The position numbers and the translations under genes are program-made. Below are positions 1-9,265 of a stretch of 64,000 nucleotides of DNA, piece by piece (position 1 is the first letter of the stretch; every line of letters begins with the position of its first letter). Under the pieces are notes generated by a model that saw nothing but the letters and a program-made list of their open reading frames with translations, made no database searches and was not told the origin of the DNA. Source of the stretch: Bradyrhizobium sp. RD5-C2 (GTDB taxonomy: Bacteria; Pseudomonadota; Alphaproteobacteria; Rhizobiales; Xanthobacteraceae); assembly GCF_019972155.1 (NCBI RefSeq), contig NZ_BOVL01000007.1, forward strand, positions 315,914-379,913, given 5' to 3'.

Positions 1-149
1 CGGAGCAGGACCTGCGCGACGGTTTCCAGATCACCGGCCTGTTCCTGCTCCGCCACGTGCTGGAGCCCCGCGGCCAGGGCCATTCCGACGCTCGCGAGGG
101 GTTTATCAACGCCGTGACGAGGCCGCGGACCCGAACGGCGGTTCCGTAA
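1..149 (+). CDS. recO: DNA repair protein RecO, C-terminal fragment
   Basis: Only the last 48 codons are inside the window; the reading frame enters at base 3 and stops at TAA 147-149. The tail contains a [11 protein letters not shown] segment followed by an ARE-x-FI stretch, which matches the C-terminal helices of RecO. RecO helps load RecA on SSB-coated DNA during recombinational repair. The neighbour supports the call, because recO directly precedes parC in Bradyrhizobium and relatives. Identification rests on a short tail plus synteny, so it is good but not certain. Confidence 0.72.
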   Translation, partial: EQDLRDGFQITGLFLLRHVLEPRGQGHSDAREGFINAVTRPRTRTAVP

Positions 150-221
150 GGCCGATTCGGGTCCAAAATTCCCGGTGATTCGCGGCTTGCCCGATTCACC
201 GCCAAGGTTTAACGCCTCCCC

Positions 222-2477
222 ATGGGAAAACGACAGGTACCGCCGGAAAAGCCGGCCGAAATTCACGAGGTGCCGCTGCGTGACGCGCTCGAGGAGCGCT
301 ATCTCGCCTATGCGCTCTCGACCATCATGCATCGTGCGCTGCCGGACGCCCGCGACGGGCTGAAGCCGGTGCACCGGCGCATCCTCTACGGCATGGACCT
401 GCTTGGGCTCGACCCGCGCGCGGCGTTCAAGAAGTCGGCCAAGATCGTCGGCGACGTGATGGGCTCGTTCCATCCGCATGGCGACCAGGCGATTTATGAC
501 GCCATGGTGCGCCTCGCGCAGGATTTTTCCTCGCGCTACCCGCTGGTCGACGGCCAGGGCAATTTCGGCAATATCGACGGCGATAACGCGGCCGCCTACC
601 GCTACACCGAAGCCCGCATGACCGAGGTCGCGCGGCTCCTGCTCGAAGGTATCGACGAGGACGGTGTTGAATTCCGTCTCAATTACGATGGCCAGACGAA
701 AGAGCCGGTGGTGCTGCCGGGCGGCTTCCCGAACCTGCTCGCCAACGGCGCGCAGGGCATCGCGGTCGGCATGGCGACCTCGATTCCGCCGCACAACGCG
801 GCCGAACTCTGCGACGCCGCGCTGCATCTGATCGAGAAGCCCGACGCCAAGTCGAAGGCGCTGCTGAAATGGGTCAAGGGCCCGGACTTCCCGACCGGCG
901 GCATCGTCGTCGATTCCAAGGAATCGATCATCGAGGCCTACACCACGGGGCGCGGCTCGTTCCGCACCCGTTCGCGCTGGACCCAGGAGGAGGGTGCGCG
1001 CGGCACCTGGGTGATCGTCGTCACCGAGATTCCGTGGCTGGTGCAGAAGTCCCGGATCGTCGAGAAGATCGCCGAACTCATCAACGAGAAAAAGCTGCCG
1101 CTGGTCGGCGATGTCCGCGACGAGTCCGCCGAAGACATCCGCCTTGTGATCGAGCCGAAATCGCGCACCGTTGATCCGGCGCTGATGATGGAGTCGCTGT
1201 TCCGGCTGACCGAGCTGGAAAGCAAGATCTCGCTGAACCTGAACGTGTTGATCAAGGGCCGCATCCCGAAGGTGGTCGGCCTTGCCGAGTGCCTGCGCGA
1301 ATGGCTCGACCATCTGCGCGACGTGCTGGTCCGCCGTTCCAACTTCCGCAAGACGCAGATCGAGCACCGCCTGGAAGTGCTGGGCGGCCACCTCGTCGCC
1401 TATCTGAACCTCGACAAGGTGATCAAGATCATCCGCACCGAGGACGAACCGAAGCCGGTCTTGATGAAGACCTTCAACCTCACCGAGGTCCAGGCCGATG
1501 CCATCCTCAACATGCGCCTGCGCAATTTGCGCCGCCTGGAGGAGATGGAGATCCGCACCGAGGACAAGGATCTTCGCAAGGAGCTGAAGGGCATCGAGGG
1601 CCTGCTCGGCTCCGAGACCGAGCAATGGGCCAAGGTCAGCGATCAGGTGCGTAAGGTCCGCGATATCTTCGGGCCGAAGACGCCGCTCGGCAAGCGCCGG
1701 ACCACCTTCGCCGACGCGCCCGAGCATGACCTCGCCGCGATCGAGGAAGCCCTGGTCGAGCGCGAGCCGTGCACCGTCGTGATCTCCGAGAAGGGCTGGG
1801 TGCGGACGCTGAAGGGCCACGTCGAGGATCTCTCGGGACTCGCCTTCAAGACCGACGACAAGCTGGAGCACTCGTTCTTTGCCGAGACCACCTCGAAGCT
1901 GCTGCTGTTCGCCACCAACGGCAAGTTCTACTCGCTCGATGTCGCCAAGCTCCCGGGCGGCCGCGGCCATGGCGAGCCGATCCGCATGTTCATCGACCTC
2001 GAGCAGGACGCCGCGATCATCTCGCTGTTCGTCAACAAGGGCGAGCGCAAGTTTCTGATCGCGAGCAGCGAGGGACAGGGCTTCATCGTCAAGGAAGAGG
2101 ACTGCGTCGGCAACACCCGCAAGGGCAAGCAGGTGCTCATCGTCGATACGCCGAACGAGGCTTGTGCAATCACGACCGTGACCGGCGACACCGTCGCGGT
2201 GATCGGCACCAACCACAAGATGGTGGTGTTCGGTCTCGACCAGGTGTCGGAGATGGCCCGCGGCCGCGGCATGCGCCTGCAGAAGTACTCGAGCGCATCG
2301 CTATCCGATGTCGCGGTGTTCGATTCCAAGACCGGCCTGACCTGGAAGGATTCCGCCGGCCGTGAGCACAGTATGACCTTGAAGGAACTGGCCGACTGGC
2401 GCGGCAACCGCGCTGACGCCGGCCGGCTCGCCCATGGCCTGCCGAAGTCGAACAAGTTCAATCGCGGCGTGGAGTAG
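222..2477 (+). CDS. parC: DNA topoisomerase IV subunit A (ParC)
   Basis: The 751-residue protein is the DNA-cleaving subunit of topoisomerase IV, which with ParE decatenates sister chromosomes. The N-terminal winged-helix/TOPRIM-facing region carries the [12 protein letters not shown] motif (about residues 48-58) and the HPHGDQA motif (84-90). The catalytic tyrosine is Tyr128 in RYTE (127-130). A C-terminal beta-pinwheel region follows from about residue 490. The length fits ParC of alphaproteobacteria, and GyrA-specific GyrA-box features are not seen. In the quinolone-determining region the residue equivalent to E. coli Ser80 is Gln89 and that equivalent to Glu84 is Asp93, which I regard as the normal alphaproteobacterial state. 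The ATG at 222 is chosen because the protein begins just ahead of the conserved core. Confidence 0.95.
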   Translation: MGKRQVPPEKPAEIHEVPLRDALEERYLAYALSTIMHRALPDARDGLKPVHRRILYGMDLLGLDPRAAFKKSAKIVGDVMGSFHPHGDQAIYDAMVRLAQDFSSRYPLVDGQGNFGNIDGDNAAAYRYTEARMTEVARLLLEGIDEDGVEFRLNYDGQTKEPVVLPGGFPNLLANGAQGIAVGMATSIPPHNAAELCDAALHLIEKPDAKSKALLKWVKGPDFPTGGIVVDSKESIIEAYTTGRGSFRTRSRWTQEEGARGTWVIVVTEIPWLVQKSRIVEKIAELINEKKLPLVGDVRDESAEDIRLVIEPKSRTVDPALMMESLFRLTELESKISLNLNVLIKGRIPKVVGLAECLREWLDHLRDVLVRRSNFRKTQIEHRLEVLGGHLVAYLNLDKVIKIIRTEDEPKPVLMKTFNLTEVQADAILNMRLRNLRRLEEMEIRTEDKDLRKELKGIEGLLGSETEQWAKVSDQVRKVRDIFGPKTPLGKRRTTFADAPEHDLAAIEEALVEREPCTVVISEKGWVRTLKGHVEDLSGLAFKTDDKLEHSFFAETTSKLLLFATNGKFYSLDVAKLPGGRGHGEPIRMFIDLEQDAAIISLFVNKGERKFLIASSEGQGFIVKEEDCVGNTRKGKQVLIVDTPNEACAITTVTGDTVAVIGTNHKMVVFGLDQVSEMARGRGMRLQKYSSASLSDVAVFDSKTGLTWKDSAGREHSMTLKELADWRGNRADAGRLAHGLPKSNKFNRGVE

Positions 2478-2559
2478 TTGCGTAGGGCGGGTTAGGCGCA
2501 AGCCGTAACCCCCCGTTCGATGGCCGCGGTGTGATAGTATCCACATTTCACCGCGCTAT

Positions 2560-2589
2560 AACCGTCGCCGACGATATCGGGCGACGGTT
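2560..2589 (+). promoter_or_regulatory. perfect 10-bp dyad covering the ribosome-binding region of the CDF gene
   Basis: AACCGTCGCC (2560-2569) is exactly complementary to GGCGACGGTT (2580-2589), with a 10-base loop that contains the 8-base palindrome CGATATCG (2572-2579). The 3' arm ends three bases before the ATG at 2593 and holds the only purine-rich segment that could act as a ribosome-binding site. It may be an mRNA hairpin that hides the start site or a DNA operator for a metal-responsive repressor. Confidence 0.5.
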
Positions 2590-2592
2590 GCC

Positions 2593-3561
2593 ATGGCGCA
2601 CAATCACGACCACGACCATGACCATGACCATAGTGGTCATTCTCATGGACATTCCCACGCTGGACATTCCCATGCCGGGCACAGCCACGCGCCCGACAGT
2701 TTCGGAACGGCCTTTGCGGTCGGCGCATCACTCAACACTGCCTTCGTCATCGCCGAGCTGATCTTCGGCTATTCCGCCAACTCGCTGGCACTCGTCTCCG
2801 ACGCCGTTCACAATCTCTCCGACGTCATCGCGCTGTTGCTGGCCTGGGGCGGGGCGTGGCTCGCCGGCCGGCGCTCGACCGACACTCACACCTATGGCTA
2901 CCGCCGTGCCTCGATCCTCGCGGCATTGTTCAATGCCGGGCTGCTGTTGATCGCGGTCGGCGGCATCGCGGTCGAGGCGATCAACCGCTTCCGTGAGCCG
3001 GCCGAGGTAACAAGCTGGACCGTGGTCTGGGTCGCGGCGCTCGGCATCCTCATCAATGGCGGCACGGCGCTGCTGTTCATGCGCGGCCGCGACAGCGACC
3101 TCAACGTGCGCGGTGCCTATCTGCACATGGCGGCGGATGCCGGCGTCTCGTTCGGCGTCGTGATCGCCGCTCTGCTGATCATGGCGACGGGCTGGCAGTG
3201 GCTCGATCCGGCGATCAGTCTTGTCATCGCCGTGGTGGTGCTGCTGAGCGGCTGGGAGCTTGCCCGCGACAGCGTCAACCTCGCGCTCGACGCGGTGCCG
3301 AGGGGCATCGATCTCAAGCAGGTGAGGGACTATCTCGGCGCGCTCGAGGGCGTCACCGAAGTGCACGATTTGCACATCTGGGCGATGAGCACGAGCGAGA
3401 CCGCGTTGACCGCGCACCTGGTGCGGCCCGGCGGACATGACGATATCTTTCTGCATCGCGTCTGCGCCGAGCTTTCGGAGCGGTTCAGCATCCACCACGC
3501 GACCCTGCAGGTCGAGATCAGCAGCGAGACCTGCCGGCTGGCGCCGGCGGAGATGGTCTAG
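2593..3561 (+). CDS. cation diffusion facilitator (CDF) metal exporter
   Basis: This 322-residue inner-membrane antiporter should export a divalent metal (Zn, Co, Cd or Ni) in exchange for protons. The first 34 residues are a run of His, Asp and Gly, typical of metal-binding tails of CzcD/DmeF-type proteins. Six membrane segments follow. The transmembrane metal-site motifs are His73-xxx-Asp77 in helix 2 and His178-xxx-Asp182 in helix 5. A cytoplasmic domain after about residue 225 ends the protein. It stands alone between parC and a hydrolase gene and has no adjacent regulator gene, but its start lies directly behind a strong dyad. The metal specificity cannot be read from the sequence; the HxxxD pair is compatible with Zn, Co or Cd. 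Confidence 0.93.
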   Translation: MAHNHDHDHDHDHSGHSHGHSHAGHSHAGHSHAPDSFGTAFAVGASLNTAFVIAELIFGYSANSLALVSDAVHNLSDVIALLLAWGGAWLAGRRSTDTHTYGYRRASILAALFNAGLLLIAVGGIAVEAINRFREPAEVTSWTVVWVAALGILINGGTALLFMRGRDSDLNVRGAYLHMAADAGVSFGVVIAALLIMATGWQWLDPAISLVIAVVVLLSGWELARDSVNLALDAVPRGIDLKQVRDYLGALEGVTEVHDLHIWAMSTSETALTAHLVRPGGHDDIFLHRVCAELSERFSIHHATLQVEISSETCRLAPAEMV

Positions 3562-3687
3562 CCGGCGGCGAGACTTACTCGCGTTCAATTGATCGATCGA
3601 CCCACGTCCGTGTCTTCCACGCCCGCTGCTGAGACGGCACATTGCGGCCGCGCGCGAAGAGAGCGGGCTCGATCAACGGAGGGCAAC

Positions 3688-4515
3688 ATGAAGAATGCAA
3701 TCGGTCTTGCGATGTTGCTCTGGGTCGTGGGCGCGGTGCTGCCCGCAGATGCCCAGCCGGCGAAAACAGGCGTCGAGCGGCTCTACATCCTCAACTGCGG
3801 TGAAGGCGTTGCAGGCGACATTTCACGCTGGTCGCCTGGTGTCAATGAAGGCAAGTCGATGGACTTCGTCGACAATTGCTATCTGATCAAGCACGCGCAG
3901 GGTTGGTTCCTCTGGGACACCGGCATTCCCGACGCAGTGGCGGCGATGCCGAACGGCCTTGCGCCTGCCGATCCCAAGGCCGTGACCTGGCGGCGGCCGA
4001 AGACGCTGGCCGCGCAGCTCGACCAGCTCGGCGTGAAGCCGTCGGACATCAAGGCTATCGCCGTGTCGCATACCCATCCCGATCATATCGGCAATGTCGA
4101 GATGTTCCCGACCGCGATGCTGTATGTGCAGAAGGCGGAATATGAATGGCCCGGCGCCAACAATGCGCCGCGCTTCAAGCCCGAGCATCCCGTCACGAAG
4201 CTCGAGGGCGATCGCGACGTGTTCGGCGACGGCAGCGTCACCATCCTGTCGACGCCGGGCCACACGCCCGGCCACCAGTCGCTGCTGGTGAAGCTGCCGA
4301 AGACCGGCGTTGTTGTGCTGACCGGCGATGCCGTCCACTTCAGAGACAATTGGGACAATCGTCGCGTGCCGAGCGCAAATGCCAGCAAGGAGCAGACGCT
4401 TGCCTCGATGCAGAAGATCGCCGACACCCTGACCAAGGAGAAGGCGCAGCTCTGGATCAACCACGACAAGGCGCAGCGCGACGGGCTGAAGCTGTCGCCG
4501 GATTTCTATGACTGA
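3688..4515 (+). CDS. exported metallo-beta-lactamase-fold hydrolase, AHL-lactonase-like
   Basis: The protein has 275 residues. An N-terminal signal peptide of about 22 residues ends at ADAQP, so it should act in the periplasm. The metal-binding motif His128-x-His130-x-Asp132-His133 (SHTHPDHIG) is intact, and a later GHTPGHQS segment supplies another histidine. This arrangement is found in N-acyl homoserine lactonases of the AiiA/AttM type and in related lactonases, but a signal peptide is unusual for AiiA itself. Substrate is therefore open. The ATG at 3688 is preferred over an upstream start at 3589 because it has a GGAGGG ribosome-binding site (3678-3683) and exposes the signal peptide. Its 3' end overlaps the convergent regulator gene by 10 bases. 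Confidence 0.85.
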   Translation: MKNAIGLAMLLWVVGAVLPADAQPAKTGVERLYILNCGEGVAGDISRWSPGVNEGKSMDFVDNCYLIKHAQGWFLWDTGIPDAVAAMPNGLAPADPKAVTWRRPKTLAAQLDQLGVKPSDIKAIAVSHTHPDHIGNVEMFPTAMLYVQKAEYEWPGANNAPRFKPEHPVTKLEGDRDVFGDGSVTILSTPGHTPGHQSLLVKLPKTGVVVLTGDAVHFRDNWDNRRVPSANASKEQTLASMQKIADTLTKEKAQLWINHDKAQRDGLKLSPDFYD

Positions 4516-5327
4516 GCGGCTTCGCGACCGCGCGCTTTCGACCAGTCTCGAAAAATTTGCGCCGTCGCATTGTCCATCGGAAAGAAGCTCTCGATGCGCA
4601 GCTCCTGCAAGGTGACGTCCTGGGGCGTTCCCAACGTTGCGATGGTTGTGAACAGCTGCAGGTGGATGTCGCCCTTGCGGAACAGCATCGGCAGCACTGG
4701 CCCGGACGCGGGCCCCGCAGGCGGCGCGGCCAACGCAGCCTCGACGCCGTCATAGGCTAGCAGGCGCGTGAGCAAGTCAGCCGTTGCGCTGGTGCCGTCG
4801 GCGGCGGCATCCGCCTCGACGCTGCGGATGAAGTAGCCGGCGACCTCGGTCCAGTTGGTGAGATAGGGCCGCAGCACGCCGGGCGCGACCAGTGCATCGG
4901 CGAGATTGACCGCTGTGCCTGATACCAGCGGCCCGACCAGGAATTCCACCAGCTTCCCGGCGCCTGTATTGGCGAGCAGCAGATTCCAGTGCCGGTCGAC
5001 CACAACCGCAGGGAAGGGCTCCTGCTGCGCCAGGATGAAATCGAGCGCGTAACGGATCTGCGCGAGCTCAGGCGCGGCAAGATCGGTTTGCCGCCATACC
5101 GGTGCGAAGCCGGCCGCGACCAGCAGTGCGTTCTGCTGGCGCAACGGCACGTCGAGCGCCGCGGCGAGGCGGATCACCATGTCGCGGCTCGGTGCGGCGC
5201 GGCCGAGCTCGAGGAAGCTCAGATGGCGTTGCGAGATATCCGCGCGCCCGGCGAGCTCGAGTTGCGAATGGCCCTTGCGCTGCCGCCACCAGCGCAGGCT
5301 GGCTGCAAAATCGCGCTGCTGCGACAT
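4506..5327 (-). CDS. XRE-family regulator with MmyB-like ligand-binding domain
   Basis: The 273-residue protein begins with a Cro/C1-type helix-turn-helix (about residues 9-62, containing QLELAGRADISQRHLSFLE). From about residue 95 to 250 it carries the MmyB-like domain, a PAS-related fold seen in many actinobacterial and proteobacterial XRE regulators and thought to bind a small ligand. It is divergent from the DMT exporter gene and a palindrome sits 7 bases upstream of its start, overlapping its own ribosome-binding region, so autoregulation and control of the exporter are likely. Its 3' end overlaps the hydrolase gene tail to tail. Confidence 0.88.
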   Translation of the reverse strand: MSQQRDFAASLRWWRQRKGHSQLELAGRADISQRHLSFLELGRAAPSRDMVIRLAAALDVPLRQQNALLVAAGFAPVWRQTDLAAPELAQIRYALDFILAQQEPFPAVVVDRHWNLLLANTGAGKLVEFLVGPLVSGTAVNLADALVAPGVLRPYLTNWTEVAGYFIRSVEADAAADGTSATADLLTRLLAYDGVEAALAAPPAGPASGPVLPMLFRKGDIHLQLFTTIATLGTPQDVTLQELRIESFFPMDNATAQIFRDWSKARGREAAQS

Positions 5328-5333
5328 GAATAC

Positions 5334-5344
5334 CTACCAGGTAG
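5334..5344. promoter_or_regulatory. palindromic operator candidate between divergent XRE and DMT genes
   Basis: CTACC-A-GGTAG is a perfect 11-base palindrome. It lies 7 bases upstream of the XRE start codon and about 60 bases upstream of the preferred DMT start. Short dyads of this shape in a divergent promoter are typical repressor sites. No binding protein can be assigned from sequence alone. Confidence 0.45.
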
Positions 5345-5406
5345 TTGCTGGAATGACTTCTCTCGGCAAGATGCCACAAGCGAGCACGAAACGCATGGGG
5401 ACCGGG

Positions 5407-6285
5407 ATGGGCGAGTGGATCGGCGTTGCGATTGCACTGGTCTCGAGCTGCCTCGGCGGCACGGCGGCGGCGATCACGCGCTATCTGGCAGGCAATGCCG
5501 ACCCGGTCACGCTTGCGATCCTGCGCTGGGTGATCGGCTTCCTCTGCGTGCTTCCCGTCGCGGTCCTGCTCAGGGCGAAGTGGCCGCCGCCCGAGGATTT
5601 ACTTGCGGTCGCTGCGCTCGGGATCGCCTTCTTCGGCGTGTTCTTCGTACTCTACAACATCGCGATGTCCTACACGACGGCGGCGCGCGCCAGCCTTGCG
5701 CTGGCGACGTTGCCGCTCTCCACCATGGTGGTCGGTGCCTTGCTCGGCATCGAGCCGCTGACGATGCGCAAATCGGCCGGGGTTTCGATTGCGGTGCTCG
5801 GCGTGGCCGCTGCGCTCGCATCCGGGCTGTCGGCGGCGCCGGCGGGGGCATGGCGCGGCGAGCTGATCATGGCTGCCGCGGTGCTCTGCATGGCGTTCTA
5901 CAACGTGCTGTCGCGACCGTTGATCCGTCGCTCCAGTGCGCTCGTTTTCCTCACGGTGGGCATGGGCGCGGGAGCGGCGGCGCTGGTGGCGGTGGGGGCG
6001 TTCACCGGCAGCCTGGCGACGCTGCGCGAATTCGGCCCATCGCAGTGGATCGCGGGGCTCTATCTCGGAATAGCCGGCGGCGCGTTGGCCTTCATCCTGT
6101 GGGTGCTGGCGCTCGAGCGGGCCTCGCCGACCCGTGTCGCCAACACCATGACGGTCAATCCGATCGCCGCCGGGCTGCTGGCGAAGCAGCTGATCGGCGA
6201 GCCGATCACCGCCAATCTGGTCGTTGGTCTGATCGCGGTCTTCGCCGGGATCTGGATCGCGACGTCGGAGACCAAACCGGCCTGA
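5407..6285 (+). CDS. EamA/DMT-superfamily transporter
   Basis: A 292-residue inner-membrane protein with ten predicted membrane helices arranged as two EamA repeats, the second starting at about residue 150. Families of this type export amino acids, nucleotide precursors or drugs by proton exchange. The ATG at 5407 is chosen because the family normally begins just before the first membrane helix (GEWIGVAIALV). In-frame ATGs at 5326, 5353, 5371 and 5395 would add a non-hydrophobic leader that overlaps the regulator's promoter. Divergent pairing with the XRE gene suggests that the regulator controls the transporter in response to a substrate. The substrate is unknown. Confidence 0.88.
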   Translation: MGEWIGVAIALVSSCLGGTAAAITRYLAGNADPVTLAILRWVIGFLCVLPVAVLLRAKWPPPEDLLAVAALGIAFFGVFFVLYNIAMSYTTAARASLALATLPLSTMVVGALLGIEPLTMRKSAGVSIAVLGVAAALASGLSAAPAGAWRGELIMAAAVLCMAFYNVLSRPLIRRSSALVFLTVGMGAGAAALVAVGAFTGSLATLREFGPSQWIAGLYLGIAGGALAFILWVLALERASPTRVANTMTVNPIAAGLLAKQLIGEPITANLVVGLIAVFAGIWIATSETKPA

Positions 6286-6477
6286 TCAACTGTGCGGGGC
6301 GGACGGCGCGGTCACCGGCGGAGCCGGCGTGTGCTTCGGCTTCATCGTGCCGGCGTAGAACGACAGGGCGTAGACCAGGATGATGCCGGCCAGATAGACC
6401 CCATAGGATTGCGGCGGGGTGATCGCCCATCGCATGAGGCGTCGGATCGGATTCGGCTGGCCGGCGTCGTTTTCCAT
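6286..6477 (-). CDS. small single-pass membrane protein
   Basis: A 63-residue protein with a basic N-terminal part, one membrane segment (about residues 24-43, YGVYLAGIILVYALSFYAG) and a Pro/Ala/Thr-rich tail. It lies tail to tail with the DMT gene and its stop (6286-6288) directly abuts that gene's stop codon. I do not recognise a family. Coding potential is supported by the coherent basic-TM-tail architecture and by its fit exactly between neighbours. Confidence 0.6.
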   Translation of the reverse strand: MENDAGQPNPIRRLMRWAITPPQSYGVYLAGIILVYALSFYAGTMKPKHTPAPPVTAPSAPHS

Positions 6478-6654
6478 GCGGCTCTTGTGCGCGAAGGCCG
6501 GGGCAAAGGGAAGCGGAATCGCCGGCATTCGACGGCGTCGTTCCGCCCGAAAATGATGAAGAGGGACGGCTTGCAATGCCGCACGAGCGTCCGCATCTGT
6601 CACGCGAACGACCAGCCCTTCCTCCCGCACCAATTGCCCGGCATAATCCTGCGT

Positions 6655-7908
6655 ATGGAACTCACGCCCCGTTTGCGCCTCATGAATTGGCTGGTCCGCC
6701 AGGGTCTGACCGGCCTGCCGGAAAACGACCTGCTGCGCGGCTTCTGCGAGCGCTGCCGGGCCGCCGGCATGCCGTTGTCGCGGGCGATCGTGTTCATCGA
6801 CACCCTGCACCCGATCTTCGAGGGCCGCGGCTTCCGCTGGAACGACGGCGAGAGCAACGAGGCCGACATCTTCGAATACGGCTCGACCAGCAGCGGCGAG
6901 GCCAGCCAGAACTGGCGGCGGTCGGCATTCCATCACATGCTCGAAAACGGCCATGACGAGATGGTGATCGACCTCACCGGTTCGCACGATTTTTCGATGA
7001 TCGGCGACCTCGCCGAGAAGGGCCACAAACACTTCGCCGCCTTCGTGCATCGCTTCGGCGAGGCCGGCACGATCGGCGAGATGGACTGCTTCTACTCCTA
7101 CTACACCACCCGCCGTTCGGATGGCTTCGACGAGAACCATATGTCGGCGCTGCGCGACCTCGTGCCGGTGCTCGGGCTCGCGATCAAATCGGCCGCCCAG
7201 GTCGAGATCGCCCGCACGCTCGGACGGGTCTATCTCGGCCGCGAGACCGCGGAGCAGGTGCTGCGTGGGCGCATGCAGCGCGGCATCACCGAGAAGATCA
7301 AGGCTGTGCTGTGGTACTCCGACGTGCGCGGCTCGACCGCGATCAGCGAACGCATCGGCCCGGACGAGATCATCCCGTTCCTCAATGACTACGCGCAGGC
7401 CTCGATCGACGCGATCCATGATGCCGGCGGCGAGGTGCTGAAACTGATCGGCGATGGCGTGCTGGCGATGTTCACCGGTGAGAACATGGCGAGCGCCAGG
7501 CGCGCGGCACTGCGCGCCGAGCACAGATTCCGCCATAACATGCGCGTGCTGAACGATCGCCGCGAGAACGAGGGGCGGCCGACCACCACGGCCTATGTCG
7601 GCCTCCATGTCGGTGAGGTCTTCTACGGCAATATCGGCAGCGAAGACCGGCTGGATTTCACCGTGGTCGGACCCGCCGTCAACGAGGTCAGCCGGATTGC
7701 CTCGATGTGCGCCTCGGTTGATCGGGAGCTGCTGACCTCGACCGATTTCCGCACTGGCCTCGACGCCGCCGGCCGCAACTATCTGGTCTCCACTGGCCGC
7801 TTCGTCCTGCGCGGCATCGGCCATGCGCAGGATCTCTTTACGCTGGATCCGGCCGTCACCGCCGACGAGGTCGTCGGCGGCAAATATGAGCGGTATCTAG
7901 CGAGCTAA
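6655..7908 (+). CDS. class III adenylate/guanylate cyclase
   Basis: The protein has 417 residues from the ATG at 6655. The C-terminal half (about residues 205-375) is a class III cyclase catalytic domain. Metal-binding aspartates are Asp223 in the SDVRGST motif and Asp267 in the IGDGVLAMF motif. The segment LDFTVVGPAVNEVSRI contains the transition-state Asn and Arg. It should make cAMP (or cGMP) from the nucleoside triphosphate in the cytoplasm. The N-terminal 200 residues have no membrane segment and no domain I can name; they may be a sensor. Bradyrhizobium genomes carry many such cyclases. An extended frame reaching back to 6292 lacks coding character and would overlap the small membrane-protein gene. 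Confidence 0.88.
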   Translation: MELTPRLRLMNWLVRQGLTGLPENDLLRGFCERCRAAGMPLSRAIVFIDTLHPIFEGRGFRWNDGESNEADIFEYGSTSSGEASQNWRRSAFHHMLENGHDEMVIDLTGSHDFSMIGDLAEKGHKHFAAFVHRFGEAGTIGEMDCFYSYYTTRRSDGFDENHMSALRDLVPVLGLAIKSAAQVEIARTLGRVYLGRETAEQVLRGRMQRGITEKIKAVLWYSDVRGSTAISERIGPDEIIPFLNDYAQASIDAIHDAGGEVLKLIGDGVLAMFTGENMASARRAALRAEHRFRHNMRVLNDRRENEGRPTTTAYVGLHVGEVFYGNIGSEDRLDFTVVGPAVNEVSRIASMCASVDRELLTSTDFRTGLDAAGRNYLVSTGRFVLRGIGHAQDLFTLDPAVTADEVVGGKYERYLAS

Positions 7909-7923
7909 CCGATTTCGTTCCGT

Positions 7924-8006
7924 CGTCATTGCGAGCGAAGCGAAGCAATCCATCCCGGCACGGTTGGGGTCTGGATTGCTTCGTCGCTTTGCTCCTCGCA
8001 ATGACG
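7924..8006. repeat. palindromic intergenic repeat, GTCATTGCGAG family, copy 1
   Basis: The arms CGTCATTGCGAG and CTCGCAATGACG enclose a second inverted pair, GAAGCAATCCA and TGGATTGCTTC. The same arms occur at 57274-57357. This is a short dispersed palindromic element, not coding. Confidence 0.85.
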
Positions 8007-8023
8007 GCGCGCGCAGGGGCTGT

Positions 8024-9265
8024 TCAACAGCGCGCGGGTTCGCCGACCATGTCGGGCTGCCGCCTGAGCGACACCGCAGGCGACATCAGGATCACCAGCG
8101 CCTGGGCAGCGAAGATCGCGGCCGCGAGGTAGAGGCAGGCTTCGGCGCCGTAGAGGCCACCGACGACGGCGCCGAGTGCGGAGCCGAGCGGCCGGGCGCC
8201 GTAGCTCATGATGTTGATCGCGGAGACGCGGCCGAGCAGCGAGGGCGGCGTCACCGATTGCCGCAGCGTGGTGGTCGAGATCACCCACAGGATCGGGCCG
8301 ACGCCGAGCAGGAAGAAGCCGAGGCCCGCGAGCAGCGGCGTCGCGATCCAGGTCGTCAGCGCCATCACGAGCGAAGCGACGAGACCGGTGACGGGGCCGA
8401 GCCCGATCACGGTGCCGAATGCCAGCCGCTTCATCACGCGGGTTGCGAACAGCGCGCCGACCACCATGCCGACGCCGTACATCGCAAGCGTTGTACCGAC
8501 ACCGGTGGCGCTGAGCCCGAGGTGGCGCACCGCATAGGGCACGAACACGGCGAGCAGCAGGAAGGAGGCGGTGTTGAAGATGAACTGGGTGATGAAGACC
8601 GGCCGCAGCAAGGCGTGATGCATCACGAAGGCCGCGCCTTCCTTGATGTCCTGCAACGGATGGCGTCGCGGGGCAGGCTGGCGTGCCGGCTCGTAGATGC
8701 CGGCGAGCAGCGCGACCGCGATCGCCGACAGCGCCGCGGCAAACCCGAATGCGGGCGCAGCGCCGACCCAGCCGACCAGCACGCCGCCGAGCGCCGGGCC
8801 GCTGGCGAAAGCGACGGTGCGGGCAAGTTCGATACGGGCATTCGCGGCCGGCAATTGCTGCGACGTCACCAGGGACGGGACCAGCGCCGGAGCCGCGACG
8901 CTATAGGCAACTGTGCCACAGACCGCGATGAAGCCGAGCAGAGCGAGCATCGGCAAGGTCATCGCGCCGAACCACAGCAACACCAGGATCGCGGCCAATG
9001 CAGCCGCGCGCAGCGCCTCGGAGCCCGCCATCACCCAGCGCCGCGACACGCGGTCGGCGAGCAGGCCGGCGGGTATAGCAAACAGAATGAATGGCAGCGT
9101 CAGCGCGGTCTGCAGTAGGCCGGTCTGGCCTTCGCCGACGCCGAGCACCAGCACGGCAACGATGGGCGCGGCCGCAAGCGCGATCTGCTCGGCCGATTGC
9201 GCGGCGAGGTTGGACCAGGCCAGGCGATTGAAGGTAGCCGGCAGGCGAGGTGTATCGGCGGACAT
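8024..9265 (-). CDS. MFS transporter, EntS/MFS_3-like exporter
   Basis: A 413-residue inner-membrane protein with twelve predicted helices. The loop between helices 2 and 3 has the MFS signature in the form GLLADRVSRRWVM. The central loop contains a short basic stretch (EPARQPAPRRHP). Similarity in layout is to the MFS_3 group that includes the enterobactin exporter EntS and macrolide exporters. The ATG at 9265 is preferred because AAGGA lies about 10 bases upstream; a start at 9298 is possible. Substrate is not predictable. Confidence 0.85.
   Translation of the reverse strand: MSADTPRLPATFNRLAWSNLAAQSAEQIALAAAPIVAVLVLGVGEGQTGLLQTALTLPFILFAIPAGLLADRVSRRWVMAGSEALRAAALAAILVLLWFGAMTLPMLALLGFIAVCGTVAYSVAAPALVPSLVTSQQLPAANARIELARTVAFASGPALGGVLVGWVGAAPAFGFAAALSAIAVALLAGIYEPARQPAPRRHPLQDIKEGAAFVMHHALLRPVFITQFIFNTASFLLLAVFVPYAVRHLGLSATGVGTTLAMYGVGMVVGALFATRVMKRLAFGTVIGLGPVTGLVASLVMALTTWIATPLLAGLGFFLLGVGPILWVISTTTLRQSVTPPSLLGRVSAINIMSYGARPLGSALGAVVGGLYGAEACLYLAAAIFAAQALVILMSPAVSLRRQPDMVGEPARC

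Noticed and set aside
462..510. Quinolone-resistance substitutions in ParC (Gln89 and Asp93)
   Set aside because: These residues are usual for alphaproteobacterial ParC as far as I know, so they do not indicate selected resistance.
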